The notes beneath the pieces are model-generated. The model saw nothing but the letters and a program-made list of their open reading frames with translations, was not told where the DNA came from and did no database searches. A stretch of 64,000 nt of DNA from Paracoccaceae bacterium. Its GTDB lineage: Bacteria; Pseudomonadota; Alphaproteobacteria; Rhodobacterales; Rhodobacteraceae. Each line of letters starts with the position of its first letter. Positions within the stretch are counted from its first letter, which is position 1. The position numbers and the translations under genes were made by a program. The DNA lies in assembly GCA_030750975.1 (NCBI GenBank), contig JASMHC010000022.1:46859-110858 (forward strand), read 5' to 3'. Positions 61,752 through 64,000 of this stretch are shown piece by piece.

Positions 61752-62033
61752 TTACGCTTCCCAGGTTTCCGGAGCTGAATCGGGAAATGGTGCGAAAAGG
61801 CCAAAGGCCTGCGGAGTATACCAGTAGGTGGCCGCGAGAAGCATCTCTAGACCCCCCTCCCCTTTCAACCGCTTCCAGGCGGCCCAGGTGAGGAGAGCCA
61901 CGAGTAGCCCGACAATGAGCATGCGCCCCAAAAGCCCCATCAGGATCGGCAATCCAAGAATGGCCGCTTCATCCGCTGGCAGCATCAGAAACCGTGGGGG
62001 GTCTTGAAGCCTTTGTTCGATAACAACGAACAT
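61752..62033 (-). CDS. traL: F-type TraL
   Basis: The 93-residue inner-membrane protein has two membrane helices and the TraL pattern RLQDPPRFLMLPADEAAILGLPILMG. The start at 62033 follows GAGGAG at 9-base spacing; upstream in-frame Met is less likely. Confidence 0.9.
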   Translation of the reverse strand: MFVVIEQRLQDPPRFLMLPADEAAILGLPILMGLLGRMLIVGLLVALLTWAAWKRLKGEGGLEMLLAATYWYTPQAFGLFAPFPDSAPETWEA

Positions 62034-62098
62034 GAAGACGCACTCCTCGTGGAAAGAATGAGTGGGCACCTATACGAGCACCCGCTTCAAAAAATGGC

Positions 62099-62449
62099 TT
62101 AGAGTGAAGGCTCGGCTTCAAGCAGAAGCACATTCTCTGCCAGCAAATCTGCGGTGCCGGATACGCCCGAGATCCCTTGCAAAGCGTTGACGCCGTAGCC
62201 AAGGAAAAGCGCCACGGCAAAGGCGGTAACCGCTTGTCCCCAACCGCGCCCGATTGCCAGCATGATAGCGGCCAGAGCGATCGAGATAATAACGATCAGA
62301 AAGCCCCCTGCCCCGCCCATCAGCGTTTGCAGGTCGTCACCTACTTCAGTGAAGCCTGCCTGGATGCCAAGGCCGTCACCTGCGGCAAAAACTGGACCGG
62401 CCGTCACAAAAGCAGCCAGTGTCAGAGCAGGTTTGATTAAGTGTTTCAT
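62099..62449 (-). CDS. traA: Pilin precursor TraA-like
   Basis: The 116-residue protein has a basic n-region and signal (MKHLIKPALTLAAFVTAGPVFA) and two long hydrophobic segments (GGFLIVIISIALAAIMLA and AVTAFAVALFLGYGVNAL), the layout of conjugative pilins. It is first in the tra operon. The ATG at 62449 has GAGGGA upstream; another Met 5 codons earlier is possible. Confidence 0.8.
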   Translation of the reverse strand: MKHLIKPALTLAAFVTAGPVFAAGDGLGIQAGFTEVGDDLQTLMGGAGGFLIVIISIALAAIMLAIGRGWGQAVTAFAVALFLGYGVNALQGISGVSGTADLLAENVLLLEAEPSL

Positions 62450-62491
62450 GGTGTTTTCCCTCATATGAGTCGCTGAGATCAATCATCCCGG

Positions 62492-62523
62492 CGCTCTATT
62501 AATAATTAAAACTACAATAAACA
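62492..62523 (-). promoter_or_regulatory. Shared tra upstream block (traA copy)
   Basis: The plus-strand sequence runs CGCTCTATTAATAATTAAAA then CTACAATAAACA. It repeats the block upstream of traD (34764-34799) with few changes and a 2-base gap. It lies 43 bases before the traA start and is a likely promoter or regulator site of the whole tra operon. Confidence 0.55.
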
Positions 62524-62823
62524 ACGTATAAAAACACATCGAGGGTGAAAAAATCGCGCGTGGCGTGCATTGCGAGAACTGGGATTTGGGACTTGGGGTG
62601 ATCGCAAAGGTCGGCAATGCGCAGATAGCGGAGTTTGCAAAGTCATAGTGCTGCACCGCGCTGATCAGTTGACTCGACCCTGAAAGGATCATTCTGATGC
62701 AGTCTATTGCTGCTGTGCAGATCACAAAACCGCGGCTGTAGTTGACCCATTTCGCGGTCGTATGCTCTAGTTCTTGAAGTTATGTATGTGGTCTCCGACT
62801 GGGATTGCGGATAGGGGATTCAA
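62524..62823. other. Divergent intergenic region before the HEPN gene
   Basis: About 300 bases contain no gene. They hold the tra promoter block on the left, and presumably the promoter of the plus-strand gene at 62824. No other clear operator is seen. Confidence 0.4.
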
Positions 62824-64000
62824 ATGGACTGGAGCAGTCTAAAAACTGATCTTGAGGCAGCTCTTGACGGATTTGACGGCGAAACAGACTGGACAGGAAA
62901 GATCGTCGATCATCAACTGTTGACAGTACCTGACCTTTCTAACTGCGAGAAACTTGGTGAAGTTCACGCAGCTTTCATGACAGAAAACGCCTTCGCTTGT
63001 TTCGATGATGAGAATATGCATTTTGCCGCAAACCAAGGACGGCGTTTTCCTAGAGACGCAGTGTTCGCATGGCTGGTGAGGCGAAGTTTGGGTGCAGACG
63101 TTTCCACAGCGGTGGATAACCTTCGCAACTACATCGAAAACAGCTCAATCACCGCTTACCAGATCGTTTTCGTTGATGGGCTGTATTGCGAAAGCTCGGA
63201 TGATGAGGCCGGTTTTTCTGAAGACTTTCGCATCTGCCACCTAATGCATGCGCCAGTTCAAATCCTTCGAAGCCAAGCATTTCGACAAGGGCTCCTAATC
63301 GAGGGGAATGACTACATTGTTTACAAAGAAATCAAGATAAAACGTCAGATTACGAAAGCTTCCGAAGAGAGAGGCGCACAACTGCTCAAACCGCTTCCCT
63401 CACTAGAACCTATCGAGGACCGAATTTCGCTTCTTTCACTTGTGGCGAAACGAGGTTTTCAAATCGCAAGCTCATCAATCATTGTTGGAGACGATGTGCC
63501 GCTTTCAAACACCGCCAGTTTTGTATCTGCAGGTCACTCGAGGCGTGCACCGGTACCAATGGGCCCAGGTGTAATTGCACTTCAAACACGTCATGCTGAA
63601 GACCTTCTCCAGAAGTTTTCGAGCCTAAAAACCAAAACGCAGAATAGACTCCGCGTGCCCTTACGCAAGCTGAACGATTATTTATCGACTAATGATCAAG
63701 TGCAGCGGATGGTTGACCTTAGAACTTGTCTCGAAGCGTTGTTTCTGGCCGGATTCGACGAAAAAAACGAGTTAACATTTCGATTAGCTTTGCACGCGTC
63801 GTTTTACACCGAAATTACAGCTCAGAAGCGGAGGGATGTGTTCAAGGCCGTGCGTCATTGCTACCGTCTAGGCTCAAAAGCGGTTCATGAAGGTACGGTC
63901 GAAATAACACCCGAGGATAATATCAGTGTTCAAATTACACTGAATGCTGTTCGGTCGGCGCTATTCAAGCAAATCAATGGCGACATCGTGACCGTTTGGT
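62824..64000 (+). CDS. ApeA-like HEPN-domain protein (partial at window edge)
   Basis: The frame opens at ATG 62824 (AGGGGA six bases upstream) and stays open for 392 codons to the end of the window. The N-terminal 200 residues contain no known domain. From about residue 270 the sequence matches the Apea-like HEPN pattern: an LRTCLEALFLAG helix, ELTFRLALHASFYTE and a final RLGSKAVHEG (R348, H355). HEPN domains of defence proteins are often RNases. A role in anti-phage defence next to a conjugation region is inferred. The C-terminus lies outside. Confidence 0.65.
   Translation, partial: MDWSSLKTDLEAALDGFDGETDWTGKIVDHQLLTVPDLSNCEKLGEVHAAFMTENAFACFDDENMHFAANQGRRFPRDAVFAWLVRRSLGADVSTAVDNLRNYIENSSITAYQIVFVDGLYCESSDDEAGFSEDFRICHLMHAPVQILRSQAFRQGLLIEGNDYIVYKEIKIKRQITKASEERGAQLLKPLPSLEPIEDRISLLSLVAKRGFQIASSSIIVGDDVPLSNTASFVSAGHSRRAPVPMGPGVIALQTRHAEDLLQKFSSLKTKTQNRLRVPLRKLNDYLSTNDQVQRMVDLRTCLEALFLAGFDEKNELTFRLALHASFYTEITAQKRRDVFKAVRHCYRLGSKAVHEGTVEITPEDNISVQITLNAVRSALFKQINGDIVTVW

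Noticed and set aside
1..64000. CRISPR arrays, tRNA or rRNA genes, replication and partition genes
   Set aside because: I saw no direct-repeat arrays, cloverleaf-forming tRNA sequences, rRNA segments, repABC or parAB-like genes in the window.

Overview
The window looks like part of a large conjugative replicon, probably a plasmid, from an alphaproteobacterium, most likely of the Rhodobacterales. The basis is the high GC content, dense ATGA-coupled operons, a complete F-type (TraA-to-TraG) transfer region, a MobF relaxase, and accessory islands separated by insertion sequences. Lineage and plasmid status are inferences: no replication or partition gene is visible.

Positions 1-21633 form a metabolic and metal/redox island. 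At the left edge, on the minus strand, a nuoA-like gene overlaps an unusual fused gene: a degenerate NuoB-like domain, three CPMHPEV...CPKCGM heavy-metal-binding domains with His-rich linkers, and a NuoD/hydrogenase-large-subunit-like domain (truncated by the window edge). On the plus strand follow an ECF-type sigma factor with a Cys-rich tail, a small helix-turn-helix-like protein, a Tat-exported AniA-type copper nitrite reductase (NirK), a FAD oxidoreductase/Cfa/EamA operon, and a tightly coupled operon DUF5676 - DUF3141 alpha/beta hydrolase - His-rich peptide - AckA - Ptb/Pta-type acyltransferase - FabI - Rieske protein. The Rieske gene carries an in-frame TGA exactly where a Trp codon is expected, before the cluster-binding half. 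CBS-BON, Cys- and His-rich peptides, an ICMT-like methyltransferase, a saccharopine-dehydrogenase-like protein, an APC permease, NhaA and a two-TM ion channel complete the island. The theme suggests low-oxygen, nitrite, metal, membrane-lipid and pH stress.

Positions 21634-28937 are a plasmid accessory stretch: an ISKra4-like element abuts the 3' remnant of an anaerobic sulfatase maturase gene, followed by a hypothetical gene, a Fic protein, a DUF932 protein, three coupled genes of unknown function and a strongly palindromic non-coding block (28801-28917).

Positions 28938-36251 hold the DNA-processing half of conjugation (coiled-coil accessory protein, MobF relaxase, TraD coupling protein, and a divergent TraB/Lnt-like amidohydrolase). 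An IS1182-family element follows, then a defence island (37913-44328): a type II CBASS system (CD-NTase, Cap2 E1/E2, Cap3 JAMM protease) whose likely Cap15-type two-TM beta-barrel effector is divergently transcribed, and an AbiEi/AbiEii type IV toxin-antitoxin pair. The island lies between the two halves of the transfer region.

Positions 44763-62449 are the mating-pair-formation operon on the minus strand, transcribed traA-L-E-K-B-V-C-trbI-(S26 peptidase)-W-U-trbC-(two Cys-rich TraN-like proteins)-trbB-F-H-G, almost all overlapping. A sequence block upstream of traA is nearly repeated upstream of traD, suggesting joint control of the two tra operons. The right edge carries the start of a plus-strand gene with an ApeA-like HEPN domain.
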